Both the position numbers and the translations under genes were made by a program. The notes beneath the pieces are model-generated. The model was not told the DNA's origin and ran no database searches. It saw nothing but the letters and a program-made list of their open reading frames with translations. From assembly GCA_907163375.1 (NCBI GenBank), contig CAJQUW010012889.1:1-64000 (forward strand): 64,000 nt of DNA. Direction: 5' to 3'. Below, in pieces: positions 25,470-35,757 of this stretch. Origin of the DNA: Prostheceraeus crozeri. Lineage: Eukaryota; Platyhelminthes; Polycladida; Euryleptidae. The number at the start of each line of letters is the position of its first letter. Position 1 is the stretch's first letter.

Positions 25470-26024
25470 TTAATTATAACTCTGTGAACTAATCTTTAAT
25501 TCGCATTCCAGCATTGAAAAATTGAATCTTTTGTCCTCAGCATTGGCAAGTGCGATATCAGGGTTGGTGCTCGCTACGGTTAAATTAGCTTTATTCAGCG
25601 AATGCACAACCGTAACGTCGAGTGTTGATGTCTGATCCAGATTCCAGGATGGAAGCAAAATATCTGCTGGGCGGCGCTGGTCAATACCCTCCCCTGCTCC
25701 TTGTTCAAGCTTTGTAGATAAATGACTTCTTCGACAAAAGTCAAAAATGCAGTCTCTCAATGCATTGTGACGACTAAGAAAACCTGAGGGTACTTGCATG
25801 TGAGTGCATGATGACCAAATTGATCCAGGACTTTTCTTTTGTTTGATGAATAAAGTGGGGTGGGTGGATCCATCTAGAAAAGTATCTAATCTCATCCACC
25901 ATTTCAATAGTACCTGCATCTCATTTGGATTGAGATGCAAGGCGAGGCCAAGGGAAGTCATCGCACGAAGCCAACTGGATACATTTGGTGAACTCACACG
26001 AAGAAGTCTGTATTGATGCAACAA
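25470..26024 (-). pseudogene. Retroelement-type C-terminal fragment (uncertain)
   Basis: 184 codons. The centre reads SRHNALRDCIFDFCRRS, then RRPADILLPSWNLDQTSTLD and VTVVHSL. The order RHNxLRD, RPADILxPxW, LDVTVV is one I associate with proteins found downstream of reverse transcriptases in invertebrate genomes; the Asp residues in PADIL and LDVTVV resemble a PD-(D/E)xK nuclease fold. There is no RT nearby and the beginning is lost, so this is a remnant. The family name is an inference. Confidence 0.4.
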
Positions 26025-26777
26025 TGTTCATTAAAATGTCAAAGTCGAACTCTTCAATTGACTTTAATAATTTGGACTGGGATATCCGCTCATCCGAAAA
26101 CGATGTGTCTTCCTGATTATAACTGTCACATACAATCAGATTGTCTCTAGTTGAACTTCTTCAACTTCAACGCTTTGACAACTACATTCGTATCTCATAA
26201 TAGCCTGTGCCATTTCATTCCTTTTATCGTATTACATGTTCATGTTCGTGTTTAACTCTCGAAATTTCATCATAGATATGAATAGTCTATTGACCATTTA
26301 TCTATTATTTTTTACACGCAAAACTTCACACATAGATGATGTGATGGGCCCTTAAATCGTGTTGCTTTCATGCACTGATTAGCAGGTTATTGAGGACTTA
26401 CGAAAAGCGCTTGCGCTTCTCCACAAACAGCTTTCGTATCCGCTGCATGGGAGAAGTGATAATCAAGAATCTGGAGCGGGAATTAAATCGGAGCGGAGTG
26501 GATAGGTGAGGTAAAGCGTGTAGAGCACAGCCGAGTGGAGATTAGGTTGGAGCGGAGCGATTTTGAACTGATCAGAGCATGCATAAATTCGTGAATACAT
26601 GAAGGCATTGGCCTGCCAAACAAAGTAACGCCTTATGCACTGTAAACCGTGAATATCCGTTAAAATTAACAGCTAAAATTAGTTTCACGGTTATTTTACA
26701 GTCTGAACTGTATAGATTATTCCTGAAACTGTTATTTCTGAAGCCCAAACAAGTCGATGCATCGCTTATCCTAAGAA

Positions 26778-27148
26778 GTGGGTCTATCTCTCGGGGCGTC
26801 TCATCCTACTGTAAGAAAGAACATAGGCCTATATCCGTACCGAATCTCTGGCCTACATGAATTGACTGATGCCGATCATGACAAGCGTCTTCAGTACTGC
26901 GTTTGGTTCAAGGAAAATCTAAATGAAAACAATGTGCTCGATAAGACTTTCTTTTCTGATGAAGCTTGGTTTCATCTATCAAGGCATATCAGCAGCCAGA
27001 GTTACCGAATATGGTCTAGTGAAAACCCACACGAATTTGTTGAGAAGCCATTACATTCTCTCAAGTCAAGAATACGAATGCTTGGGCCGATATTCAACTA
27101 TTATTGCAAAAATTATTTGACAAAATTATTGCTTCACTCGTTGACGAA
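26778..27148 (+). pseudogene. Mariner-type transposase, 5' half (split by piggyBac)
   Basis: The frame encodes LHELTDADHDKRLQYCVWFK and then FFSDEAWFHLSRHISSQSYR with IWSSENPHEF, the region of the first catalytic Asp in mariner/IS630-like (DDE_3) transposases of the invertebrate type that begins its N-terminus with HTH domains. The frame shifts near residue 95. It ends at the TTAA where the piggyBac begins, and the same gene resumes at 30538 on the other side. The N-terminal HTH part upstream is only partly recognisable. Confidence 0.8.
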
Positions 27149-27152
27149 TTAA
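27149..27152. repeat. TTAA target site, left of piggyBac
   Basis: TTAA directly before the terminal repeat CCTTTTCAAGGCTG; duplicated at 30534-30537. Confidence 0.85.
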
Positions 27153-27945
27153 CCTTTTCAAGGCTGAATAAATTCCTTTGGCCGAAAAAAATATTTCGCT
27201 CTTTTTTTTGCACCATTGTTGCCTAATTAGGATATAAAGACAAGCAAAACAAAAAAAAATTGGGTGCCACTCCTTCTTTTTTGACTTGTATCATGTATGA
27301 TACATTAGTCGTCAAAGGTATAAGATATATTTTTCAATTGTTTGTAGATTTCCCAGTTTTCGAGCTATGTTTGTAGGCATATTAAATTAATTAGGCTAAT
27401 TGATTCGATCCAAATCAGACTTTGATGCCTATCGGCTGCCTATCTAGCAGTCCTAGAGCTAGAAACAAAATGAGCTCACGTGATTCAACAATTTACTGAA
27501 AAATTACAAAAAAGTTTCTATTACAAAAAGCAGTTTACTGAATGAAAACTTGACTGAAACATTTTATCAAAAAATATGAACGATCTGGAATACTTCTAAC
27601 AAATGTACAATAGAGTGAATAGACTCTAGCAGTTTAGATTACAGATTTACCTACTATTGAAAAAAATTTACATGCATTATTGTAGGCCTACATATGCTGC
27701 TTCAAGTCGTGTGTTGATGCACCAGTTGCACAGGACATAGGACAGAAAAATCAAGGTCCAACAAAATACACTGTACAATTCATAACTAGGAGTCCTGCGC
27801 ATGCATGCTCAGGAAGCAGTTCCGCTCCGGTCGAATGCACAAGAAAACTTGGCATTTCAAGCAACGAGTTTGCGTCAATCTTGCGCAAAACTTGCACCTC
27901 ATTCGCTTGTCGGCCGTCAGCATTTCGGGATAGTGACCGTAGCCA

Positions 27946-29592
27946 TCACGCAATATGCTGAGCTGAGGAGTGCTTTGAAGGCCGCGGGTCTTCTATATCA
28001 CTGGTGAAAGACTGATCACCACTTTCAGCTCTTGGCCTGCCTCTCTTTCGGGTTTGAGTTTGAAGACTGGATTTGTCCTTCAGGATCAATGCTTGCGACA
28101 CTCGCGTGGTAAAAGAAAGGAGATCCAGTTGAGATCGCTCTTGCAAAACATCACATTCTCTCTTGTAATGGATCCATCCGTTCACCACGCTGAGATGGAG
28201 GCACCATAAGAAGATTGGTCTGTACCATTTCTTGCTTTTGTGTCCCACTCGATACAATGCCATAAGCATGTCAAACTTGTCGACACCACCCATGTGGGCG
28301 TTGTAATGTCGAACAATGGCAGGACATTGTACGGCAACTTTCTTCTTTTGCTTTCTGTCAAACCTCTGAACAGTGGTGATTGGATCAACTGCGACATAAG
28401 TGGATGTCAGCTGTACGCATCGGCTATCCATCCATCGCACTACAGCTATGTCGTGCTCTCTTTCCGTCCAACAATCGAAAGAGCCTCTACCAGCCTTTGC
28501 CAACTCACATTGCGAGCGAACCTGACATCCTCTCAATCGGTTTGATCGTATCGTTCCGATTGAGTATATGCCGAGCGCCTTCAATTTTACCTGCAATTCC
28601 AAGAAGTTGAAATAATTGTCGAAATAAACGATGTGGTTCTTCTGAGAAGTCAGAGTTTCACAAAGTTTCAAAACCATGTCTCCTGAAACAAATCCACAGG
28701 AATCTGCCACTTCTTGTGACTTTCCGTCATAAACGAAGAAATCGTGGGTGAATCCGTCAGTTCCGTTCCGGGAGATAATCTTGAAACCCCACTTATGAGG
28801 CTTGTTCGGCACATATTGACGAAGACGTGTCTTCCCTTTGAAAGGGACAATCTGTTCGTCTATTGAATGTCTTTGTTCCTGGAACATTTTCAAGCAGTTT
28901 CCACGAATGAAATGAAGAAGTGGGCGCACCTTGAAAAGACGATCGTATTCAGGATCATCACGATCACGAATGATTTCGTCATTATCAGCGAAGTGTATGA
29001 ATCGGCTGATATTTTTGAACTTGTCTCTCGCCATGTGATCGGCGATTGCAGGCAGTCTGAAATCATTTGACCAATACATATCGTACCGTGGCAAGGGAAC
29101 AACCCCCATTCGTCTCAAGATACCAAGATACATCTCCAGGTCATCTGCATCAATTCTAAAGGATAAACCGTTTTGAACAGAATATAGGTTAGTCATATTC
29201 ACGACATATTGCGTGAGAGATTCACTCCAGTATTTTGAAAAGTATTCTAAAGGATCCTTCAAATCAACAATGTCATCTTTAGATTCAGAAACAAATGATA
29301 ATTCTTTCATTGGCTTTCGCAAATGACAGAAAGACAATGTTGATCCACTACTCTGACTTGCAGAAGTCGAAGATGTCTGTGGCTGCTGTTCTTCGTCAAT
29401 CAAAACTTCATCGGAGTCACTGATGTCAGAATCATTACTTTCTCCTGAATCGCTAGATTCAGTCCCATCTGTGTCCTCTTCATCGCAGTCGGAGACATCA
29501 GCATCGGGCAGAAGAGCGAACGTGCAGACTCGGCGTCCATAACGATTCAATTTGTAGATGATGTCACCATCCATCCTGCAACAAAAACCCAA
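27946..29592 (-). CDS. piggyBac transposase, apparently intact
   Basis: 548 residues, the usual length. The first about 90 residues are acidic and Ser-rich (DVSDCDEEDTDGTESSDSGE). The catalytic core shows SIDEQIVPFKGKTRLRQYVP (first Asp, about residue 243), HIVYFDNYFNFLELQ (second Asp, about 320) and VVRWMDSRCVQLTSTY (later Asp, about 390), followed by HYNAHMGGVDKFDMLMALYR. The C-terminus has a basic patch (TRKRGRPRAE) but not the Cys-rich finger of the moth piggyBac. It cuts and pastes at TTAA. No stop or frameshift is seen. Met at 29592 is the first in frame; the Met at about 29574 is an alternative. Confidence 0.93.
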   Translation of the reverse strand: MGFCCRMDGDIIYKLNRYGRRVCTFALLPDADVSDCDEEDTDGTESSDSGESNDSDISDSDEVLIDEEQQPQTSSTSASQSSGSTLSFCHLRKPMKELSFVSESKDDIVDLKDPLEYFSKYWSESLTQYVVNMTNLYSVQNGLSFRIDADDLEMYLGILRRMGVVPLPRYDMYWSNDFRLPAIADHMARDKFKNISRFIHFADNDEIIRDRDDPEYDRLFKVRPLLHFIRGNCLKMFQEQRHSIDEQIVPFKGKTRLRQYVPNKPHKWGFKIISRNGTDGFTHDFFVYDGKSQEVADSCGFVSGDMVLKLCETLTSQKNHIVYFDNYFNFLELQVKLKALGIYSIGTIRSNRLRGCQVRSQCELAKAGRGSFDCWTEREHDIAVVRWMDSRCVQLTSTYVAVDPITTVQRFDRKQKKKVAVQCPAIVRHYNAHMGGVDKFDMLMALYRVGHKSKKWYRPIFLWCLHLSVVNGWIHYKRECDVLQERSQLDLLSFTTRVSQALILKDKSSLQTQTRKRGRPRAESGDQSFTSDIEDPRPSKHSSAQHIA

Positions 29593-29758
29593 TGCAGATG
29601 ATGCATTGTTTACTGTGGCGATGTTTCTGTCGGAGCTGATACTGGTAGCTGATACTGAGTGAGACAGCTTTCTCGAGAGGTCAACGCACGCTACAAACAG
29701 CGAGGATAATTATCATACTCATGATAAAAGCATTGCATTGCTACAAACTTCTCATATC

Positions 29759-29830
29759 ACCCGTGTAGCCGAGTGGCTTAGATAGGTGGCCGCCTAGCTG
29801 ATGGTGGGCGGTTCGAACCCGCGTGGGAAT
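29759..29830 (+). tRNA. tRNA-like sequence inside piggyBac (SINE head or decayed tRNA)
   Basis: A perfect RNA polymerase III A box (TAGCCGAGTGG, 29766-29776) and B box (GGTTCGAACCC, 29810-29820) stand 33 bases apart, as in tRNA genes. The flanking acceptor-stem halves do not pair, so a working tRNA is unlikely; a tRNA-derived SINE head or pseudogene is the better reading. It lies upstream of the transposase start. Confidence 0.5.
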
Positions 29831-30533
29831 ATTTTTTAGCATGTTGATGCTTGTTGACTTTCTGTACGCCCCATGTGCATAAATTATATTTTCATTTACG
29901 ATGCATTATTTCAATGTCAGACTTGTTCCATGTTAGGTACACCTACAGCTAAATTATGACATGAATTATAGAAAGCTACATTGTACATGCAGCCTATTGT
30001 ATTTGTAGATGGATTCCTGATAATTGAAGAACTACCACTACGTGTATGATCTAATTGACTACCTAACTTAGTCGAATTTCGTCTTTTGTGGATCAAATCG
30101 ATTCATTTTGTGTCGGTCTAAAGTATCACATATGAAACAAGCTCATGAAAATCTCAAGATACCATCAGAGTCTGAAGTATCATATATGATACAAATCTGA
30201 AATGCTGCTTTTCGGTGTGATACAATGATTTTCAATCAAAATAGATTAGTTGTTGGGATATTTGGGTACGTCTATAATGCGCTAGAATTTTTTTCTACTG
30301 ATTTATTGCTATATAATAGTGAGAGAGAAGCATCAAAGTTACTTACCTCAGAGCGTGCAAAGTCCACCTGATCAAATGCAATTATATTGAAATTCAGAGT
30401 CATTTAAACAAAACTCGCTCTTCTAGACATTTGATGAAGCTTCAAAGACGACGAAGCAAGTGTTCATTCAAAACTTACTCGCAGAATTTCCAAGAAAATG
30501 ACGAGTATTTTCGATACAACAGCCTTGAAAGGA

Positions 30534-30537
30534 TTAA
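30534..30537. repeat. TTAA target site, right of piggyBac
   Basis: Second copy of TTAA, directly after the right terminal repeat. Confidence 0.85.
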
Positions 30538-30955
30538 GTGACGATGAAAGGTTTGACTGCTTATTTCTATCAAGATGGAGCAACTGCGCATACCACCAAT
30601 TCCTCAATTCGATATTTTAGTGCAATATTTCAAACAATGAAGGAGTTTAGCATCCGAGATTTCGGATTTGAATGACTTGGACTTTTACTGGTGGTTAACG
30701 ATGAAGCAGGAGGTTTACGGAAGCAGGTCACGAAATCTACAGGAGTCTAGAGAAAACAACCGACAGCAAATTGACGCTATCAGGCGCGAGGAAATTCACC
30801 GAATGTTTGAGAATATGAGACGTCGAATTGACATTTGTATTCGTGAACAAGGTGGACATTTTCATATGTTTTTGCAGTATGTAAATATATATTTTGTGAT
30901 CACACAGAAGTCGAAGTTTCTCACTTTTTATAATGCCGTGGCAATCTATTTCTAA
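30538..30955 (+). pseudogene. Mariner-type transposase, 3' half
   Basis: Resumes the gene interrupted at 27148. Around 30560-30600 one frame reads FYQDGATAHTTNSS, the second catalytic Asp motif of mariner-like transposases, and the frame of 30668 continues LNDLDFYWWLTMKQEVYGSR, then FENMRRRIDICIREQGGHF, the usual C-terminal end. The LNxLDFYxW motif usually carries the third acidic residue. Frames shift between about 30555 and 30668, so the gene had decayed before or after the piggyBac insertion. Confidence 0.8.
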
Positions 30956-31798
30956 GCGACAAAGTATTGCGCATGCATTGATTTATTAGGTGCACAGTGA
31001 CTTCATAAACGCACTGTACTTTTTATTCCTTGTATTTATGGTTTACAGGTATGATTGTTAATATAAGTCAATATGATTTACAAAATTAAATCATAATCTA
31101 TGTAATGGCATCTTAAAATAATTTAGAAATTTTTGATGCGTGATGAAATAATTTAATTAATTAAAAAAAAATTACTAATTGAGAGAATTAGTGATTTTTC
31201 GAATTATTACCGCATTAGTATATGCATTTATAATTATGGTGGAGAGCGGAGCTGATTATTGTCTTGGAGCGGAGTGGGTGAAATTATACCGCTCCAGCAC
31301 TTGCACTGCTCAGTCCTGTGACTAAGCAGGTAACAAATGAAGCAAGCATTATATGAAATAGCGATTCCAGAGATATTGGAATATTAGAGTGGCTTGATAA
31401 TCCATGAAAGAATTAGACCAAGATAGAACTGGTGAAAAATGACAAAACAGCCTATATAGCAATGTCAGCAGTCCAAATAATCCAATAATGGAAAAGCAAA
31501 ACAAGTCAGAATGAAATTTCGTTATCATAATAATATACATACCAATTATTGTCATTGGTGAATTGCCGCTAAGTTAAGACGATTCTTATTGCTATGTTTT
31601 CAGACATTTATAAGATAGATGACAAACTGAATAGCCTCTGTTGGGTTCATCGGTTGAGAAATGATTATTATGAAAACGTTCAACACTATGAATCTCAGTG
31701 AAAAGTTTGATTTCCTCAGTTTCAATTCTAAGGTCATGTGTTTCAAGAAATGTCTTATTCAGAATATTTTCATATAAAGATTTGATGCTCATTTTCAG

Positions 31799-32089
31799 CG
31801 GGAATGTGCAGTCGTCGTCGTGTAGAAAACACACAGCACGGTGCTACTAACACTGAGGAACGTGTCGAGTACTCTGGACCTCCCGCAGTAGATGTGTCAG
31901 ATACTTTGATGACTATCCAAAGAGACTTGGAGATCGGAGGCATCATATTTGAGATCGTAGTGTATGGAACAGAACCATCATCCAAGTGCTCACGGTTACA
32001 AATCAACATGAAAAATGACAGCGATAAAACGTTGGAGGATCTGGGAATAACGGATAAAGATGAAATTGATATTTTGACGAAGATGCCAA
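31799..32089 (+). CDS. Candidate host exon B
   Basis: 291 nt between an acceptor (TTTTCAG at 31792-31798) and a donor (CCAA, then GTAAGT from 32090). Both introns would be phase 1, so the exon is symmetric and can be duplicated without shifting frame. The product begins GMCSRRRVENTQHG and ends KTLEDLGITDKDEIDILTKM. It matches exon C (54873-55160) in that tail (NLKLLGVTDKHTEIDVLTKI) and in length. I do not recognise the domain. The two exons are about 23 kb apart, with the Maverick element between them. Confidence 0.6.
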
Positions 32090-32870
32090 GTAAGTTCTCT
32101 GTAAAGATGAAATTGCATAAGGTGAACCGAACAAGAAAGAAGAGAATAGATGAAAGTTGTATGATAACAAATCTATTCCATAAATGTGCTTCTTTCTCAC
32201 TTTCCTGACTGACATTTTATGCACTTCGCATTCTGTGCGTGTGATAGCCTTTAGCGAAACGTATAGATCCATTGTTATACCATAGACATCGAATTCTGTC
32301 TTCAGCATTCGAATATTATGCAAATATTGAAAATTAATGATATAAGTATCAATGGAAAATTTAAAGAGTTTATTAAATGGAAGCTCACGATGCATCTAAT
32401 AAGAACTAGACCAACAACTTTGAATTTTGAAATGAAAATCATTGCGCAATTCACGAAAACGTTAACACTGTAGCTTCTCTCTACCTCACGACCGCATCCT
32501 GACATCGTAGTTTACCTGAAGTCCTCAGACACTTGAATTAATGGTGGAGGTGCTCAGTCATGCTGATGTGGACATCTACATCAGCATCCTGCCTCTCCAA
32601 TACCTCTTCAGATGCGGATCAAATCGTTTTCTGTCCTTAGATTATTTCTGCACCTCAGAATCACCATGTCCGAGGAAAGGCTGGTAGAACTGACCATATT
32701 GGCCGTTAATTACCCAGAGGCGTTCAGTCTTCTAAATTGACAATAAATTGAGCGGCTCGTAGAGACAATCCCGAGGCGGCTCTTCTGTCAATCGGAGGGG
32801 ATTGAAGAAGATTGATTTTGGTTCCAATTTTCTTCATTTCAAAATGAAAAGTCAATATGTCACGACCGGT

Positions 32871-33170
32871 TTAAATCCCGTAGTACCGTACAAGACCTTG
32901 TATAGCGCACCTAGCCGAACGGAAAGAGACATCATCCTCATCCACCAAAATTGCATGTGGGTCGGCATGCATAAGATCATGCTCAATAAGCCGATTTCTC
33001 CCAACAAACACTGGTTGTGGTATCGTCTCACAAACCCGGCAGAAAAAATCATGATTGCTTGCTTCAATCACTTCTAGTTCGACCAAATCATCTGCCTCCT
33101 CCTCATAGTTTACTTCTTCTATCCCCTGGCGGTCCGAGCAATTTTCCTCCCGCCGTATTTTAGCTGGCCT
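32871..33170 (-). CDS. Unrecognised zinc-finger-like ORF fragment
   Basis: An open frame of about 100 codons. Read from the right it is Glu/Asp-rich (EEVNYEEEADDLVELEV) and then HDFFCRVCETIPQPVFVGRN with HDLMHADPH: two Cys and two His spaced like a C2H2 finger. It ends at about 32871. The composition is clearly protein-like, but there is no evident start, so it may be an exon or a transposon scrap. The complementary strand is also open over part of it. Confidence 0.35.
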   Translation of the reverse strand, partial: RPAKIRREENCSDRQGIEEVNYEEEADDLVELEVIEASNHDFFCRVCETIPQPVFVGRNRLIEHDLMHADPHAILVDEDDVSFRSARCAIQGLVRYYGI

Positions 33171-33670
33171 AGCCCCTCCTCCTTCTCCTCATCGTCCAAA
33201 TCCACTCATAGAAATTGACAACAATAAAACCTCTAGAATGGAAGTTAATCTTCATGCAATACACAATAGTGGCACATAAATCGCACGCATTTTCACTTAG
33301 ATACACTTGTCAACGTCTTAATCATTGGACTAGAATCAGTCACATGTGTAAATCTAAGCTCTTAATTGGTCATTCATGCCCCAACTTAGTTCCCCCGGAT
33401 GTGCCGCGACCTTGAGTCAATTTCCATTCTAGTCAACTTCAGATAAAGTTTATTTCTATGAATCCACTTGATGTTCCCGCCAGCGACGCGTGGAAGGCCA
33501 TGACTGCCGCGGGCGACGCACTAACACTACCCGCGGAGTCTGAGCTACTTAGAGAAAAGCAGCAAGTATCACCCTCAAAGGTGACTGGCCATTGATTGAG
33601 TTGCCGTGCTCCGCCTCTCGGAGCTCCTCTGTAACTCATGTGCTGTATTGGAACTCTGCTGATAACCTCC

Positions 33671-33676
33671 TAACTG
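33671..33676. repeat. Left 6-bp target site duplication of the Maverick
   Basis: TAACTG directly before the TIR start AGTAGTTTATAGTG; identical copy at 51663-51668. A 6-bp duplication is characteristic of Maverick/Polinton integration. Confidence 0.95.
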
Positions 33677-34321
33677 AGTAGTTTATAGTGTGACATCCGG
33701 CGCGACGCTTCGCTTCGCTTTGCTTCGCTTCGCTTGCGCCGGATGTCACACTTTTGCGGGGGTTTTTCAAAATTTTCAAAAAAATCAAAATTTCAAAAAT
33801 TTAGGTAGATTTCAAATTTCACGTGGCCGAAGGGCGAAAATTTAAGTTGTCTCAAAATATCACGTGGTCTAAGAATTTTGAAAATTTAGGCAGACGAAAA
33901 TTTAAGTTGTCTCAAAATATCACGTAGTCTCAATATACCAGAAGATTGTATTCAAAATATTTATTCAAAATATTCATTTAAAAATGGAAGAAACAAAAGT
34001 GGATGAAACAAAAGTGGAAGGAACCTCAAGAATATATCCTTCGTTATCATATGAACGTAGTTCTACTTTAATGAACATTGAAAAGATTAACATTGAAAAA
34101 ATGAATAAAGAAAAACACAAAGATAGAGTTAGGTATATGAAAGATAAGGAATCTCAATTATTATTAAGATTAGAGCATTATAAAAAGTTAAGAAAGAGAT
34201 GGACCAAAGTTAAGAATGTAACACAAGGAATTGGCATATTCTTAACAATAAGTTTAGGTGCTTTGACAATTGTTATATCTTCTGGTGTTTTAGTAATTCC
34301 AGTAGTTGCTACAGCTTTAAC
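33677..34321 (+). repeat. Left terminal inverted repeat of the Maverick
   Basis: Matches 51056-51662 in reverse complement. The outer about 520 bp are nearly identical. The right copy has a 13-bp insertion before the ATG of the membrane-protein gene and lacks about 51 bp within it. A 16-bp terminal palindrome (33688-33703 with 33736-33751) encloses a (CGCTT)n loop. The TIR contains the start of the membrane-protein gene, so both element ends carry its N-terminal coding part. Confidence 0.95.
33688..33751. repeat. Terminal GC-rich hairpin, left TIR
   Basis: GTGTGACATCCGGCGC and its exact complement enclose a 32-base loop made of GCTTC/CGCTT units. The same structure, inverted, lies at 51588-51651. 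It is just 11 bp from the element tip, where protein-primed replication or integrase recognition should act. Confidence 0.9.
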
Positions 34322-34703
34322 AGGTACGGGTGTTTTTGCAACTTCACTTGTTACAATGTTAGATAAATCTTTAATAACTAAGAAACGAAAATCATTAAAA
34401 ACTAAGCATTTACATATTAAAGAAGTCTATGATAAACTACACTACTACTTTCAAAGAGTATGTGATGATAATGTTATTACGTTAGATGAGATTGAAAAAT
34501 TTGATCAAATAGCTAATGAAGTAAATCAAATATCATTTCAATCACAGACAGAAAAAGTTAATGATAAAAATAAAAAGGATGGTAAAATTTCTAGTGATGG
34601 TAAAACTTTTATTGATGATAAAATTTTTAATGAAGAAAATGATAAAATTTTTTTAGAAGAGCTAAAAACTTTATTAGACAAAACTTTATTAAACAAAACT
34701 TAA
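33984..34703 (+). CDS. Small membrane protein starting inside the TIR
   Basis: 239 residues. The N-terminal part (residues 1-75) is charged and likely helical or coiled (EKINIEKMNKEKHKDRVRYM). Residues about 83-124 form two hydrophobic segments (GIGIFLTISLGALTIVISSG, VLVIPVVATALTGTG). The tail is Lys/Asp-rich with DGKTF/DDKIF repeats. The start follows the TTTAAAAATGG context seen at most genes of this element. The first about 112 codons lie in the TIR, so a truncated copy exists at 51022-51347. Function unknown; Maverick elements often carry a membrane protein of this type. Confidence 0.8.
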   Translation: MEETKVDETKVEGTSRIYPSLSYERSSTLMNIEKINIEKMNKEKHKDRVRYMKDKESQLLLRLEHYKKLRKRWTKVKNVTQGIGIFLTISLGALTIVISSGVLVIPVVATALTGTGVFATSLVTMLDKSLITKKRKSLKTKHLHIKEVYDKLHYYFQRVCDDNVITLDEIEKFDQIANEVNQISFQSQTEKVNDKNKKDGKISSDGKTFIDDKIFNEENDKIFLEELKTLLDKTLLNKT

Positions 34704-34824
34704 TACGAGAAAATTTTAAACGAAAAGATGTCAAACAACAAAGCAATAAAAAAATAATTTGTTCAGTAAAATGTTTTTGCTGTATTCCAATGTTACCACA
34801 AAATTCAAATATTATATTTTAAAA

Positions 34825-35652
34825 ATGGATAAAATTAGAGCTGATAATTTTAAAAGAATAAAACAATTAGAAGAGTTAATAAAACAAAGAAATATTATGA
34901 AAGAAAATCATCTTCAACATAGAATGATAAAAGCTGGTATTCAACCTGATATGTTTGAAAAAATGCAGCAAACCGAGCAAGTAAAAACTGATTTTGAAAA
35001 AACTATGAAACCATTTAAAACTCTTGAAAAGGAACTTACAAATAATGATAAACAAATTGATATAACAGATCCAGAGCACAAAACTATATTAGATGACTAT
35101 GGATTACTAGAATCAAACATTAATAAGAAATTACCAAAATCTATGCAATTTGAACATTCTATTTCATTTATAGATGGAAAAACAATACCTAGATTTTATC
35201 TCGGACAAAAAGAAATATTTCCACAACCTTTTCGAGGTTTAATTTTTTCACCAGATAAATCTCCTTTTAATTTAGATAGAAATTTTGTTAATCTTTTAAG
35301 AGGAGCAGATTTAAATAATTATGCTGTAGAAGATCTCATAAAATATAAAGCTATGTTAGACAGAGTTGGTGCAGTAAAATCTCTTAGACGTTATAAACAA
35401 TTAGAAAATTTATTATCAACGGGAGTTAAAGTAGGGAAAGGTTTATCTGAAAAACAGAAAACTGAAACAACTGTATTTTTACCAGATGATCCACAAGAAT
35501 TACTAAATAGATTAAATATTTTAATATCTGCAATAAAAGAAGGACATAATTCTAGTTTCAATGAAATTCATGCTATATTGAAAAGACTGTTAGAAAAGAA
35601 GATTCTAAATGAAAAGGATTATAAAAGTGTAGCTGAAATATGTTGTTTCTAA
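34825..35652 (+). CDS. Maverick protein of unknown function, helical N-terminus
   Basis: 275 residues from the ATG at 34825, preferred over an upstream ATG at 34789 because it has the TTTTAAAAATGG context shared by its neighbours. The first about 90 residues are charged helices (NFKRIKQLEELIKQRNIMKE); the middle reads FYLGQKEIFPQPFRGLIFSP, and the C-terminal part is again helical. No catalytic motif is evident. Its place just before the penton candidate and ATPase suggests a virion or assembly role, but this is inference from position. The frame is intact. Confidence 0.75.
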   Translation: MDKIRADNFKRIKQLEELIKQRNIMKENHLQHRMIKAGIQPDMFEKMQQTEQVKTDFEKTMKPFKTLEKELTNNDKQIDITDPEHKTILDDYGLLESNINKKLPKSMQFEHSISFIDGKTIPRFYLGQKEIFPQPFRGLIFSPDKSPFNLDRNFVNLLRGADLNNYAVEDLIKYKAMLDRVGAVKSLRRYKQLENLLSTGVKVGKGLSEKQKTETTVFLPDDPQELLNRLNILISAIKEGHNSSFNEIHAILKRLLEKKILNEKDYKSVAEICCF

Positions 35653-35745
35653 TTTTTATCTATGATTTTTATCTATGATTTTTATCTATGATTTTTATCT
35701 ATGATTTTTATCTACGATTTTTATCTATAATATTTATTTAATTTT
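35650..35745. repeat. Tandem repeat, about 15-bp unit
   Basis: About six copies of TTTTTATCTATGATT lie between two genes, with the last two degenerating into the AT-rich leader of the next gene. Confidence 0.85.
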
Positions 35746-35757
35746 TTTAGTTTAAAA

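Larger units (their letters stand above)
27153..30533 (-). mobile_element. piggyBac element, 3381 bp
   Basis: Ends CCTTTTCAAGGCTG (27153-27166) and CAGCCTTGAAAGGA (30520-30533) are inverted repeats with one mismatch, and TTAA stands on both sides, which is the piggyBac signature. It contains one uninterrupted transposase gene on the minus strand and sits inside a mariner transposase gene. With intact ends and frame it could still be active, or recently so. Confidence 0.92.

Noticed and set aside
28240..28610. Plus-strand frames opposite the piggyBac transposase
   Set aside because: Antisense shadows of a clearly coding frame.
29759..29830. A functional tRNA gene
   Set aside because: A and B boxes are perfect, but the acceptor stem halves do not pair, so only a tRNA-like sequence is claimed.
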